Shown here: positions 8,532 through 16,700 of the stretch, in pieces
Layout of the letters: every line of letters starts with the position of its first letter
How positions within the stretch are numbered: position 1 is the stretch's first letter
Source of the DNA: Candidatus Ulvibacter alkanivorans
GTDB taxonomy: Bacteria > Bacteroidota > Bacteroidia > Flavobacteriales > Flavobacteriaceae
Length of the DNA stretch: 41,133 bases
Assembly (NCBI RefSeq): GCF_003333325.1
Contig: NZ_QOLC01000087.1
Location: 1-41,133 of the forward strand
Direction of reading: 5' to 3'
Notes under the pieces: model-generated
What the model was told of the DNA's origin: nothing
Seen by the model: the letters and a program-made list of their open reading frames with translations, nothing else
Databases searched by the model: none
Program-made: the position numbers and the translations under genes

Positions 8532-8831
8532 ATGATAGACGATGTAGAAATTACCGACAATGAATTTTTAAGACAGTTCGAACTTGAAATAGGCGATAAT
8601 ATGGCCCGTATCGAATATGCGCTTCAAGATCGAAAGATTTTCTTGACCAAGTACGAAATGCCGGAAGACCTGGAAGATCAAGGTTTCCGTGAGATCTTTA
8701 TCAAAGCGGTGTTCGAGGAAGTACGCGAACGTGGCATTAGCTTGGTTCCTACCAGTCCCGAGATCGCCGGATTTATGCGTAAGAACAGAAGAAAATACCG
8801 CGATCTATTGCCTGTAGGTATTAGTATTTAG
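8532..8831 (+). CDS. Small GNAT-like N-acetyltransferase (NATD1/YjdJ type)
   Basis: This 99-residue protein matches the short GCN5-related acetyltransferase family represented by YjdJ and human NATD1 (PF14542). The pattern is an N-terminal FELEIGDNMARIEYALQDRKIFLTKYEMP beta-hairpin region in which family members usually carry D/A-x-I/L-Y; a helix with IFIKAVFEEVRERG (the acetyl-CoA-binding helix region); and LVPTSPEIAGFMRKN, like the family's 'PxCPFV..F...NPEY' end but without the Cys. The target is unknown. It is coupled to the pirin gene by a 6-base spacer. Its stop codon directly abuts the structured element at 8829-8945. Confidence 0.8.
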   Translation: MIDDVEITDNEFLRQFELEIGDNMARIEYALQDRKIFLTKYEMPEDLEDQGFREIFIKAVFEEVRERGISLVPTSPEIAGFMRKNRRKYRDLLPVGISI

Positions 8832-8945
8832 GGCGCTCCCCACCTTCAGTAGGTCGTGCTTTCGCCTATATCTTTTTTGGCTTGTGCTTTGTCAGAAGAA
8901 ACTGCTGTTCAACGCATCCAAAAAAGGATGCCGGCTCTATCCCTA
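8829..8945. repeat. Structured intergenic element between two convergent stop codons
   Basis: The whole gap between the GNAT-like and mtaB genes is one potentially folded unit that starts and ends at the two stop codons. ATCTTTTTTGG (8870-8880) can pair with CCAAAAAAGGAT (8918-8929) with one bulge; inside, further short pairings continue (TGC/GCA and TTG/CAA on the minus strand). A small hairpin ACCT/AGGT lies at 8842-8854. The local alternative GCATCC-A6-GGATGC (8914-8931) is also perfect. On the minus strand the order TAGGGATAG, GGCATCCTTTTTT, hairpin, AAAAAAGATATAGGCG, AAAGCACGACC, GGGGAGCGCCC resembles a dispersed element that I recall beside genes in many Flavobacteriia; I cannot give it a database name. 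It may end transcription in both directions. Confidence 0.6.
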
Positions 8946-10292
8946 GCGCAACACAGGCGATGACGCAAAAACAAAGCGTACCAATCCGTCTGTGTCTATC
9001 CTTTCCAGTGTTACTTGGTGTAAGGTATTTACTAACTCCGGATTCCAAGGCGCCTTCACTTTTACGTAATTCTCTGTAAATCCGTGTATGTAGCCTTTTT
9101 TATTCTCCCCTTCAAATAAGACAGTACGAGTTGTTCCTAATTGCTGCTCGTAAAAAGCACGTCGTTTCTTGGCCGAGAGTCCGCGCAACATTTTACTTCG
9201 TTTCTTTCGTACGTTCATTGGCACAACACCCTCCATACTGGCTGCAGGGGTATTATCACGTTCCGAATACGTAAATACGTGTAAATACGAGATGTCTAAT
9301 GCGTTCAAAAATTCGTAGGTTTCTAAGAAGTGTTCGTCTGTCTCACCCGGAAATCCAACGATCACATCAACGCCTATACAAGCATGTGGCATGACCTCAC
9401 GAACTTTAGCAATTCGGTCTACATACAATTCGCGCAGATACCTTCGGCGCATCAACTTAAGTATATCATTGCTTCCACTTTGCAGTGGGATATGAAAGTG
9501 AGGCACGAACGTATCCGATTGTGCAACAAATTCAATGGTTTCGTTCTTAAGTAAGTTTGGCTCGATAGAGGAGATACGCAAGCGTTCTATTCCCGCCACG
9601 GCATCCAGCGCTTTTACAAGGTCTAAGAACGTGTGTTCGTGCTTCTTGTTACCAAATTCACCCTTGCCGTAATCACCTATGTTTACACCGGTCAAAACGA
9701 TCTCTTTGATCCCTTTGGCACTAATAGCCGCAGCGTTTTCTAATACATTCTCTAAGGTGTCACTTCTAGAGATACCGCGAGCCAAGGGTATGGTACAATA
9801 GGTACATTTGTAATCGCATCCGTCTTGTACTTTTAGGAACGCTCTTGTTCGGTCTCCTATAGAATAACTACTCACGTAAAAATTAGCATCCTCGATCTCA
9901 CTCGCATACACTTCGGCACTACTGCCCGTGCGCTCCGGATTGTCGAGTAATTCATGAATATACTCGTTGATCTTGAATTTTTCTGTAGCACCCAAGACAA
10001 GATCCACGCCATCTACATCGGCCAGTTCCTGTGGTTTTAATTGTGCATAACAACCAATCGCGGCGACGAATGCCTCCGGATTTACCTTTTGAGCCTGTTT
10101 TACGATCGATTTAAATCGCTTATCGGCATTTTCAGTAACGCTACACGTATTTATTACATAAATGTCTGCTTTTTCAGAAAAATCAACACGCGCAAATCCT
10201 TCGTCAGTAAAGTCTCTGGCGATGGTTGCGGTTTCACTGAAATTCAATTTACAGCCTAATGTATAAAAAGCAACTTTTTTTGTAGCGTTCAT
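8943..10292 (-). CDS. mtaB: tRNA t6A37 methylthiotransferase MtaB
   Basis: A 449-residue radical-SAM methylthiotransferase that converts t6A at position 37 of ANN-decoding tRNAs to ms2t6A. The N-terminal UPF0004 domain carries the three cysteines of the auxiliary 4Fe-4S cluster (TLGCKLN, INTCSVT, IGCYAQ). The central radical-SAM domain carries the CDYKCTYC motif, and a TRAM domain closes the protein (residues around 390-449). TLGCKLN rather than TxGCQMN, and the lack of the MiaB pattern, favour MtaB over MiaB or RimO. The frame is open to 10322, but a promoter -7 box covers 10320-10327, so ATG 10292 (MNATKKVAFYTLGCKLN) is the start; this also fits the usual N-terminus. Confidence 0.93.
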   Translation of the reverse strand: MNATKKVAFYTLGCKLNFSETATIARDFTDEGFARVDFSEKADIYVINTCSVTENADKRFKSIVKQAQKVNPEAFVAAIGCYAQLKPQELADVDGVDLVLGATEKFKINEYIHELLDNPERTGSSAEVYASEIEDANFYVSSYSIGDRTRAFLKVQDGCDYKCTYCTIPLARGISRSDTLENVLENAAAISAKGIKEIVLTGVNIGDYGKGEFGNKKHEHTFLDLVKALDAVAGIERLRISSIEPNLLKNETIEFVAQSDTFVPHFHIPLQSGSNDILKLMRRRYLRELYVDRIAKVREVMPHACIGVDVIVGFPGETDEHFLETYEFLNALDISYLHVFTYSERDNTPAASMEGVVPMNVRKKRSKMLRGLSAKKRRAFYEQQLGTTRTVLFEGENKKGYIHGFTENYVKVKAPWNPELVNTLHQVTLERIDTDGLVRFVFASSPVLR

Positions 10293-10319
10293 TCTCGTAC
10301 TTTTGGCAAAATGAGGGTG

Positions 10320-10327
10320 CAAAGGTA
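10320..10327 (-). promoter_or_regulatory. -7 promoter box of mtaB
   Basis: On the minus strand the bases read TACCTTTG, a perfect TAnnTTTG box ending 27 bases before ATG 10292. The -33 element is not obvious. The box overlaps the upstream candidate start at 10322, which rules that start out for this transcript. Confidence 0.6.
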
Positions 10328-10444
10328 CAAAGTATTGTTGGTTCTATAAATGCTGAACAATTGAAAGTTACTTCTTTAGTTTTCATCATTTTAAAAAAAC
10401 AACGAATACCTCACTTTTTTAATAATGAACTCAAAAAATAGCAA

Positions 10445-12091
10445 TTGAACTCAAGATCTGGTCTCCAATTAAGAACGCAACACTGTTTTAGAACGCTTCG
10501 TCTTGCGCTGTGCTGCTTTGCAATTTCACTGCTGTACGGGTGTGGTGAAACTACCGAAACAGCTCGAGAACATCTTGTATTTCGCTATAATGAACACAGC
10601 AACATTCCCACACTGGATCCTGCTTTTGCTCGCAATCCGCAAATTATTTGGCCTACCAATCAACTGTACAACGGGCTAGTTCAATTGGATGATTCGCTCG
10701 CCATTCGACCCGATATTGCGAAATCATGGCGCATGGTCGATAGTACATGTACGTTCTATTTTACCTTAAGAGACGATGTGTATTTTCATAAAAATGCAGT
10801 CTTCGGAAAAGACTCTACCCGTACCGTAACCGCTCACGATTTTGAATATAGTTTCGCACGCCTTATCGATCCAAAAGTGGCATCTTCAGGAAGCTGGGTA
10901 ATGAACAACGTAGAAATGTTCCAAGCAGAGAACGATTCTATATTTAAGATCGTACTAAACAAACCCTTTCCGCCTTTCTTGGGAATGTTAGGCATGCGTT
11001 ATTTTTCCGTAGTACCCAAAGAAGCGGTTGAAAAATACGGAACTGAATTCCGAAGAAATCCTGTAGGAACAGGTCCGTTTCAATTCAAAATGTGGGAAGA
11101 AAATGTAAAACTAGTGCTAAGACGAAATCCGCTGTATTTTGAAACCGACCAAAAAGGCGAACAGCTACCGTATCTGGAAGCAGTTGCCATCACTTTTCTG
11201 CCCGACAAACAAAGTGAGTTCTTACAATTCGCACAAGGAAAGCTAGATTTCGTCTCCGGTTTGGACAATTCGTATAAGGATGAGATCATAACCACTACTG
11301 GCAAGCTACAAGCAGCGTATAGCGATCGTGTAAAATTGATCACAGCTCCTTATTTAAACACCGAATACCTCGGTTTCTTTCTAGAAGCCAATACACCCGA
11401 AATCCAATCGAAAGCCTTGCGACAAGCTGTGAACTATGGTTTCGATCGAGTGAAAATGGTCACCTATCTGCGCAATGGGATGGGGATTCCTGCTGTTCAC
11501 GGAGTAATCCCTAAAGGATTGCCCGGCTTTGACAATATTGAAGGCTATGAATACGATCCTGAAAAAGCGAAACAATTGATCGAGCAGTATACAACTGAAA
11601 CGGGAGATAACGAGCCACAGATCGTGATTGGCACTAATAGTCAGTACTTGGATATTTGTGAGTACATACAGCGCGAATTGGAGAAATTGGGGATCGATGT
11701 AACCATCGATGTGGTTCCTCCCTCTACCCTTCGACAAATGAAGAGCAGTGGCGAATTGGATATTTTTAGGGCTAGTTGGATTGCCGATTATCCCGATGCA
11801 GAAAATTATCTATCCCTTTTTTACAGTCCGAACTTTACACCCGATGGCCCAAACTACACCCATTTCAAAAGCGAAGTATTTGACAGTCTCTACGCTCGAT
11901 CATTAGAAATATCGGATATCGAACAGCGTAAGGAATTATATACTAAAATGGATTCGATCATTGTTGCAGAGGCCCCTGTAGTACCATTGTATTATGATAA
12001 GGCCATCCGATTCGTGAACAAGAAAGTACACGGACTCGGAGTAAACCCACAGAATTTTCTTGTGTTAAAGAATGTGTATAAGGACGAATAG
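10445..12091 (+). CDS. Peptide-binding ABC transporter lipoprotein (OppA/DppA family)
   Basis: This is a family 5 extracellular solute-binding protein of 548 residues, the class that binds oligopeptides, nickel or related ligands for ABC import. The N-terminus is a lipoprotein signal ending in the lipobox LLYGC, so it is anchored at the membrane. Family markers include NIPTLDPAFARNPQ near the mature start, the VTAHDFEYSFARLIDP segment, RNPVGTGPFQF and the ALRQAVNYGFDR region. No permease or ATPase gene is nearby, so it is an orphan binding protein. The start is a TTG at 10445: no in-frame ATG lies before the signal peptide, and an ATG at 10425 opens a different frame that ends after seven codons across the TTG. 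A single-base sequencing error here would change the start. Confidence 0.88.
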   Translation: MNSRSGLQLRTQHCFRTLRLALCCFAISLLYGCGETTETAREHLVFRYNEHSNIPTLDPAFARNPQIIWPTNQLYNGLVQLDDSLAIRPDIAKSWRMVDSTCTFYFTLRDDVYFHKNAVFGKDSTRTVTAHDFEYSFARLIDPKVASSGSWVMNNVEMFQAENDSIFKIVLNKPFPPFLGMLGMRYFSVVPKEAVEKYGTEFRRNPVGTGPFQFKMWEENVKLVLRRNPLYFETDQKGEQLPYLEAVAITFLPDKQSEFLQFAQGKLDFVSGLDNSYKDEIITTTGKLQAAYSDRVKLITAPYLNTEYLGFFLEANTPEIQSKALRQAVNYGFDRVKMVTYLRNGMGIPAVHGVIPKGLPGFDNIEGYEYDPEKAKQLIEQYTTETGDNEPQIVIGTNSQYLDICEYIQRELEKLGIDVTIDVVPPSTLRQMKSSGELDIFRASWIADYPDAENYLSLFYSPNFTPDGPNYTHFKSEVFDSLYARSLEISDIEQRKELYTKMDSIIVAEAPVVPLYYDKAIRFVNKKVHGLGVNPQNFLVLKNVYKDE

Positions 12092-12094
12092 CAA

Positions 12095-13048
12095 TTAATT
12101 TCTAAATTCATCGTAGGAATTTGAGTTTAACACGCATAACAATCGTATTAAATAGTAAATGTCGCAGATGAAGGTTTTCTTAATATACTTACTGATCTCC
12201 ACTTCATTGTAATCTGTAAGGAACATTATATAAGATTCATGCGCAAAGAAAATTTTATCAGAATTTTTAACAACTACGTATGAGTCAAAGGGCAAACCGT
12301 CCGCGTCGGTCATACCAATAGTAATGGTGCCATCGTTTTGCTTTGTTACATTTAGTTTTTTTCGATAGTCTGAGTTATCATTATGGGAGAGTCCGTATAA
12401 AACTTCTCCCTTTGCATTCACGCTTCTCCCCATCAATGGTCTATAAGCGCCGTTGCCTTCTTCATCCCATACTATTCCAGAAAAGGAACCCTTCTCAATA
12501 TATTCTGCTCTAGGGTGGCAGTATTCTTTTTTCGATTCCGGACTCTCATAGCAACTTTTAAGGTAGAACTTCTTTTTTTGATTGTTTATATAGATGGCAT
12601 TTCCTAATTTAAAGGGGTTGTAAGGGCTGTCTTCTAAATATTTCATATGGGAATGTTCCTTTTTGCCAATAGCTTTACTACCTATAATCATCAAATTGTG
12701 ATGGCCACGAGTCACATAATTTACACTGTCCTTTTGTAGAGCCTTGATATCCATTATTTTCAGATTCCATGAGCCACCATCTCTTTCCATCATAAGGGTT
12801 ACTCCCTTGGGTTTACCTTCATACAAGCCCTCAATAAAGACCAAGGATTGTTCGTCCATGAGACTATATTCACGCAAAATAATACCTTCTTCTTCGTTGC
12901 CCCATAAAAACTTTTCTTGATAGTTCGCATCCGAGAACTTATTCCAGTGTTCCACCCTTAAATCATAGTTTTGTTTATGTTGTCCCAGCGTAGCGAAGCT
13001 GATGAGGAGAAAAAGAATGGGGATAGTAAAGGAAACTAGGTTGTTCAT
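12095..13048 (-). CDS. Secreted protein of unknown function
   Basis: The 317-residue product has a good signal peptide (about residues 1-22, ending TLGQ) and so is exported. I recognise no domain. The mature part alternates charged and aromatic residues, has two Cys in a close SCYESPESKKEYCHP segment that could form a disulfide, and contains repeated short Gly-Asp turns (DEEGNGAY, DADGLPFD) that suggest an extracellular beta-rich fold. The last 35 residues include an additional hydrophobic, Cys-containing stretch (TFICDIYYLIRLLCVL), odd for a secreted protein. It converges on the peptide-binding lipoprotein gene with only 3 bases between the stop codons and has no partner upstream. The DNA looks more AT-rich than its neighbours. 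Confidence 0.7.
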   Translation of the reverse strand: MNNLVSFTIPILFLLISFATLGQHKQNYDLRVEHWNKFSDANYQEKFLWGNEEEGIILREYSLMDEQSLVFIEGLYEGKPKGVTLMMERDGGSWNLKIMDIKALQKDSVNYVTRGHHNLMIIGSKAIGKKEHSHMKYLEDSPYNPFKLGNAIYINNQKKKFYLKSCYESPESKKEYCHPRAEYIEKGSFSGIVWDEEGNGAYRPLMGRSVNAKGEVLYGLSHNDNSDYRKKLNVTKQNDGTITIGMTDADGLPFDSYVVVKNSDKIFFAHESYIMFLTDYNEVEISKYIKKTFICDIYYLIRLLCVLNSNSYDEFRN

Positions 13049-13401
13049 GTGTACATTTTAGGTTTCAAAATAAATTACGAGACAGTATAGTATTTTTTTT
13101 AATTTTTTCAAAAAAATAGAATAAAGCAGTAAAAGTATATCCCCTTTTCAAGGTTAATCTCAGGTCCCGGCTATAGTAGTATTCGTTACGCATTTCTACT
13201 TCGACCTCTATAGTCAATTTTAAAAGGCAAGTATAGATCTTCGATCTTATTGACCAAAAGAAAGAGTATTGGTATGATATCTATCTGAGCATGCAGTGTA
13301 AACACAAGCCGAGAAAATTCGCTATACCATTCTGTAAGGCAAGGATAAGTTATTATTTAACTGTAGACAGTTGACTAAAATGGTAAGCCTATAAAAAAGC
13401 A
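13049..13401. other. 353-base intergenic region without a recognisable gene
   Basis: The region is AT-rich near 13080-13130, with long T and A runs. I see no ORF with a credible start, no tRNA and no perfect TAnnTTTG box. Two weak inverted repeats are present: AGGTC/GACCT with inner GTAG/CTAC (13162-13207), and AACTG-TAGA-CAGTT (13359-13372). It probably holds the upstream region of the secreted protein gene plus unassigned DNA. Confidence 0.5.
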
Positions 13402-14577
13402 TTATCCTTTTCGCCACTTGGCAGTAATTTCAAAGACGTGTTCCAGCAGTTTAGCGTCTATTTCTGAAAACGCTACATTTCTACGTGCCATCACTACTTT
13501 CGCCACTTCAAAGGCCTTGTTTGTTTTGTAGGTCGTCATTCCTTTGCTTCCTCCCCAGCTAAAGCTTGGTACAAAATTTCTCGGGAAACCGCTTCCGAAG
13601 ATATTAGCGCTTACACCCACCACGGTTCCTGTATTGAACATGGTATTGATCCCACATTTACTATGATCGCCCATCATTAGACCACAAAACTGCAAGCCCG
13701 TGCGTGCAAAGCCTTCGGTGTCGTAGTCCCACAGCCGCACTTCGGCGTAATTGTTCTTCAAATTAGAATTATTGCTGTCGGCCCCAATATTGCACCATTC
13801 GCCCAGCACCGAATTGCCCAAGAACCCGTCATGCCCTTTATTGGAGTATCCAAACAGCACCGAATTGTTGACCTCCCCTCCTACTTTACAATGAGGTCCG
13901 ATCGTGGTACCGCTATAAATCTTTGCTCCCATTTTTAAGGTGGCGTTCTCACACAAAGCAAACGGACCACGTACGGTACATCCTTCCATGATCTCTGCAT
14001 TTTTACCTATGTAAATGGGGCCATCGGTAGCATTTAGCGAACATAAGGGCAAGGTAGCACCTTCTTCGACAAAGATCCGGTCGGGATTAATAGCAAAGAC
14101 CGAAGCTGCTAATGGTTGTGATTTTCTTCCTTTGGTAAGCAACTCAAAATCTCGTTCTATCGCCTCGTGATTCTTTGAAAAAATATCCCAACTGTGTTCT
14201 ATGCGCAAGATATCATCATAGGTATATTGGATGATCTCATACGCATCGAAATCAACTTCTTGTCCTTCCGAAGTAAAAAAAGCGATTGGTTCATCCTCTA
14301 GAAAGACAGCTTGATTTTCGGACAGCCCTTTAACAATTTTCGCTAAGTTTTCCGAAGGAATAAAGGAGGCATTTATCAATACATTCTTTTCTAACTCCAC
14401 CATGGGAAATTTATCGGTGAGATAGGCTTCCGTCACTGTAGTAGTTGTAAATCCGAGCAATAGCTCCCATTTTTCCCGAATGGTAAGTATTCCTACTCTA
14501 ATATCGGCTACGGGTCTTGTAAATGTGAATGGTAGTAGTTGATCGCGAACGTTTCCGTCGAAAAGAATATAATTCAT
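13402..14577 (-). CDS. GlmU-like sugar nucleotidyltransferase/acyltransferase (PF13562 type)
   Basis: The protein has 391 residues. The N-terminal part begins YILFDGNVRDQLLPFTFTRPVADIRVGI, the hallmark of Bacteroidota putative sugar nucleotidyltransferases (NTP_transf_4, PF13562). The C-terminal half (about residue 185 on) is a left-handed beta-helix of hexapeptide repeats (IYIGKNAEIMEGCTVRGPFA..., ...MGAKIYSGTTIGPHCKVGG). This layout resembles GlmU, which makes UDP-GlcNAc, but the N-terminal loop differs from the canonical GlmU LAAGxGTRM, so the exact sugar is uncertain. The open frame starts with TTG at 14592; I chose ATG 14577, which begins directly at the conserved MNYILFDG. A near-consensus box TATCTTTA lies at 14607-14600. 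The next upstream minus-strand gene is rpmE2, separated by a terminator. Confidence 0.85.
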   Translation of the reverse strand: MNYILFDGNVRDQLLPFTFTRPVADIRVGILTIREKWELLLGFTTTTVTEAYLTDKFPMVELEKNVLINASFIPSENLAKIVKGLSENQAVFLEDEPIAFFTSEGQEVDFDAYEIIQYTYDDILRIEHSWDIFSKNHEAIERDFELLTKGRKSQPLAASVFAINPDRIFVEEGATLPLCSLNATDGPIYIGKNAEIMEGCTVRGPFALCENATLKMGAKIYSGTTIGPHCKVGGEVNNSVLFGYSNKGHDGFLGNSVLGEWCNIGADSNNSNLKNNYAEVRLWDYDTEGFARTGLQFCGLMMGDHSKCGINTMFNTGTVVGVSANIFGSGFPRNFVPSFSWGGSKGMTTYKTNKAFEVAKVVMARRNVAFSEIDAKLLEHVFEITAKWRKG

Positions 14578-14644
14578 AATTTGTTTGGTCAAAAAAGAGT
14601 AAAGATACTAAGAACTTTTGTTGGCTGAGACTATGGCATAAAAA

Positions 14645-14668
14645 AAGCCTTCGGAACACCGAAGGCTT
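14645..14668 (-). terminator. Intrinsic terminator after rpmE2
   Basis: A perfect 10-bp stem AAGCCTTCGG / CCGAAGGCTT (14645-14654, 14659-14668) with an AACA loop. On the minus strand it is followed by seven Ts. It ends the rpmE2 transcript and separates it from the GlmU-like gene. The stem also contains one copy of the over-represented CTTCGGAA octamer. Confidence 0.9.
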
Positions 14669-14689
14669 ATATCGTAAAAAGAAGCAATA

Positions 14690-14968
14690 CTATTCTTCTT
14701 CTTTAACTGCTTTTGCAGGTTTCTTAAATTTAGAATACTTGTTCTTGAACTTGTCGATACGACCAGCGGTATCGATAAGCTTAGATTTACCAGTATAAAA
14801 AGGGTGCGAAGTTCTGGAGATCTCCAGCTTAACCAAAGGATACTCGACACCATCTACTTCTAGTGTTTCTTTCGTGTGTGCTGTTGACTTTGTAATGAAT
14901 ACCTCATCGTTAGACATATCCTTAAAAGCAACTAATCTATAATTTTCAGGATGGATTCCTTTTTTCAT
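14690..14968 (-). CDS. rpmE2: 50S ribosomal protein L31, type B
   Basis: The 92-residue basic protein begins [20 protein letters not shown] and contains [22 protein letters not shown], both diagnostic of L31 type B. The CxxC zinc-binding cysteines of type A L31 are absent, so this is the zinc-free form; in many bacteria this paralogue replaces the zinc form, and I see no type A copy in the window. The C-terminal tail ([10 protein letters not shown]) is slightly extended. The gene has its own promoter with both boxes (15018-15047) and its own terminator, so it is monocistronic. Confidence 0.95.
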   Translation of the reverse strand: MKKGIHPENYRLVAFKDMSNDEVFITKSTAHTKETLEVDGVEYPLVKLEISRTSHPFYTGKSKLIDTAGRIDKFKNKYSKFKKPAKAVKEEE

Positions 14969-15017
14969 TTCCTTATTCTTTTAATATACTAATTCCGACC
15001 CTTCGGATTTCAGTTTG

Positions 15018-15047
15018 CAAATTTAATCAATATTGTTAAATGCACAA
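15018..15047 (-). promoter_or_regulatory. Bacteroidota-type promoter for rpmE2
   Basis: On the minus strand TAAATTTG (15025-15018) is a perfect -7 box and TTG (15047-15045) is the -33 box, 19 bases apart. This is the same geometry as the rpmH promoter. The leader would be roughly 40 nt. Confidence 0.72.
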
Positions 15048-15107
15048 TAAAATTTCCTTATTTTTTCTATGGCGTATAAAAAGCGAAAACATGCCGTAAC
15101 GTTTTGT

Positions 15108-15115
15108 TATATTTG
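15108..15115 (+). promoter_or_regulatory. -7 promoter box for the DUF4199 gene
   Basis: TATATTTG matches TAnnTTTG perfectly and lies 32 bases before the ATG at 15148. No TTG is found at the usual -33 distance. It would drive DUF4199 and the glycosyltransferase gene behind it. Confidence 0.6.
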
Positions 15116-15147
15116 ACAACTAACTACGCGAACCAAAAAAACAAAAA

Positions 15148-15681
15148 ATGGAAACACAAACTGCATCAACCAAAAAGATAGGTCTTAATTATGGACTTAT
15201 ATTAGGACTTATTTCGGTTGCCTTTTCGGTAATCATTTGGGTATTAGGCTACGCTATCGAACGCCCATGGTGGACATCGGTACTTAGCTTTGTAATCATG
15301 CTACTCGTTATTATCTACGGGCTTAAAGCATTTAAAAGTGGTAACAGTGGTTTTATGTCACTGGGACAAGCCATTAAAACCGGATTGACCATTGCGCTTA
15401 TCGCCGGAATAATTAGTGCGCTATACACCTATGTTTTTGTTACCGTGATCGAACCGGACTTCGTTGGGCAAATACTCGAAGAAACCGAACGGCAGATGTA
15501 TGAACAAAATCCGAATATTACTTCGGAACAAGCAGAAATGGGACTTTCGATGACCGAAAAGTTTACTAGTCCGTGGATGATGTCTATATTTACCATCATT
15601 GGTAGCTTGTTCTTCGGTTTTATTATTTCGTTGATCGCAGGTTTGATCATGAAGAACAACAAGCCGGAACATTTACAATAG
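15148..15681 (+). CDS. DUF4199 domain membrane protein
   Basis: The 177-residue integral membrane protein has about four transmembrane segments (roughly residues 13-32, 40-58, 72-98 and 142-166) with a hydrophilic loop (DFVGQILEETERQMYEQNPN...) between the third and fourth. This arrangement, the N-terminal ...KKIGLNYGLILGLIS start, and the conserved FIISLIAGLIMKN end match DUF4199, common in Bacteroidota and uncharacterised. It sits 6 bases before the glycosyltransferase 2 gene, which suggests a joint role at the membrane, possibly with the lipid-linked glycan; that is inference from context only. Confidence 0.88.
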   Translation: METQTASTKKIGLNYGLILGLISVAFSVIIWVLGYAIERPWWTSVLSFVIMLLVIIYGLKAFKSGNSGFMSLGQAIKTGLTIALIAGIISALYTYVFVTVIEPDFVGQILEETERQMYEQNPNITSEQAEMGLSMTEKFTSPWMMSIFTIIGSLFFGFIISLIAGLIMKNNKPEHLQ

Positions 15682-15687
15682 AATTAA

Positions 15688-16641
15688 ATGAAATTATCTG
15701 TCGTTATTCCACTTCTTAACGAAGAAGAATCATTGAACGAATTATACCATTGGATTGCATCTGTGATGCAGTCCAATGGTTTTTTATACGAATTAATTCT
15801 TATCGATGACGGCAGCACCGACGATTCTTGGAAGCACATTGAAGCCTTAGCACAAGAACATTCCGAAGTAAAAGGCATTCGGTTTTTAAAGAACTTTGGA
15901 AAGTCCCAAGCACTGCACGCCGGATTTGGAATGGCTGAAGGCGATGTGGTTATTACAATGGATGCCGATTTACAGGACAATCCGGAAGAGATCCCCGAAT
16001 TGGTCACCATGATCACCAATCAAGGATACGACCTTGTCTCCGGCTGGAAAAAGAAACGATACGACTCTGTAGTGAGCAAGAATATGCCTTCTAAGCTATT
16101 TAATTTTGCTGCAAGAAAGACTTCAGGCGTAAAGCTACATGACTTCAATTGTGGATTAAAAGCCTATAAAAAAGAGGTCATCAAGACCATAGAAGTTACA
16201 GGAGAAATGCATCGGTATATACCGGTCCTGGCAAAAAATGCCGGCTTCAATAAAATTGGTGAAAAGGTAGTGAAACACCAAGCCCGAAAATATGGGACCA
16301 CCAAATTTGGCATGGAACGTTTTGTTCGTGGCTTTTTAGACTTGATCACGATTTCATTTCTTTCTCGCTTCGGAAAAAGACCCATGCACCTATTTGGCGC
16401 TTGGGGAGCAATTATGCTCTTTATTGGCTTCTGCTTTGCGCTATACTTAGGTATCGATAAGCTTTTTATCGATCCAACCGGTCGTCTAATTACCGAAAGA
16501 CCACAGTTTTATCTAGCGCTTACTGCCATGATTCTGGGTACTCAACTATTCTTAGCCGGCTTCCTAGGCGAGTTATTTCTGCGCAGTAGAAAAGGAGGCC
16601 CCAACTACATCGTTAAAGAAGTGCTTAACTTAAAAGAATAA
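15688..16641 (+). CDS. Family 2 glycosyltransferase (polyprenyl-phosphate sugar transferase type)
   Basis: The 317-residue protein has an N-terminal GT-A domain (residues 1 to about 225) and two C-terminal membrane helices (about 236-258 and 274-296). The motifs are the nucleotide-binding DDGSTDDSW near residue 39 and the metal-binding DADLQDNPEE near residue 92. This is the DPM1/GtrB/ArnC layout, in which a sugar is transferred from a nucleotide sugar to a polyprenyl phosphate at the cytoplasmic face of the membrane. The sugar and acceptor are not readable. It follows DUF4199 after 6 bases; the next gene, a phosphohexomutase, has its own promoter box. Confidence 0.9.
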   Translation: MKLSVVIPLLNEEESLNELYHWIASVMQSNGFLYELILIDDGSTDDSWKHIEALAQEHSEVKGIRFLKNFGKSQALHAGFGMAEGDVVITMDADLQDNPEEIPELVTMITNQGYDLVSGWKKKRYDSVVSKNMPSKLFNFAARKTSGVKLHDFNCGLKAYKKEVIKTIEVTGEMHRYIPVLAKNAGFNKIGEKVVKHQARKYGTTKFGMERFVRGFLDLITISFLSRFGKRPMHLFGAWGAIMLFIGFCFALYLGIDKLFIDPTGRLITERPQFYLALTAMILGTQLFLAGFLGELFLRSRKGGPNYIVKEVLNLKE

Positions 16642-16655
16642 CGGCTAACTTTCGT

Positions 16656-16663
16656 TATTTTTG
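16656..16663 (+). promoter_or_regulatory. -7 promoter box for the phosphohexomutase/ABC exporter pair
   Basis: TATTTTTG matches TAnnTTTG and lies 37 bases before the ATG at 16701. No convincing -33 TTG is seen. Genes at 16701 and 18413 overlap by one base and should share this transcript. Confidence 0.55.
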
Positions 16664-16700
16664 CACGTATTCTTCTTAATAGACACATTAATTACAACGA

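Noticed and set aside
8866..9079. Small frames on both strands across the mtaB 3' end
   Set aside because: They overlap the mtaB coding sequence and the structured element; no start context or recognisable protein.
13162..13207. Weak inverted repeats in the 13.0-13.4 kb gap as a possible RNA gene
   Set aside because: Stems of only 4-5 bp with long loops; no promoter or terminator.
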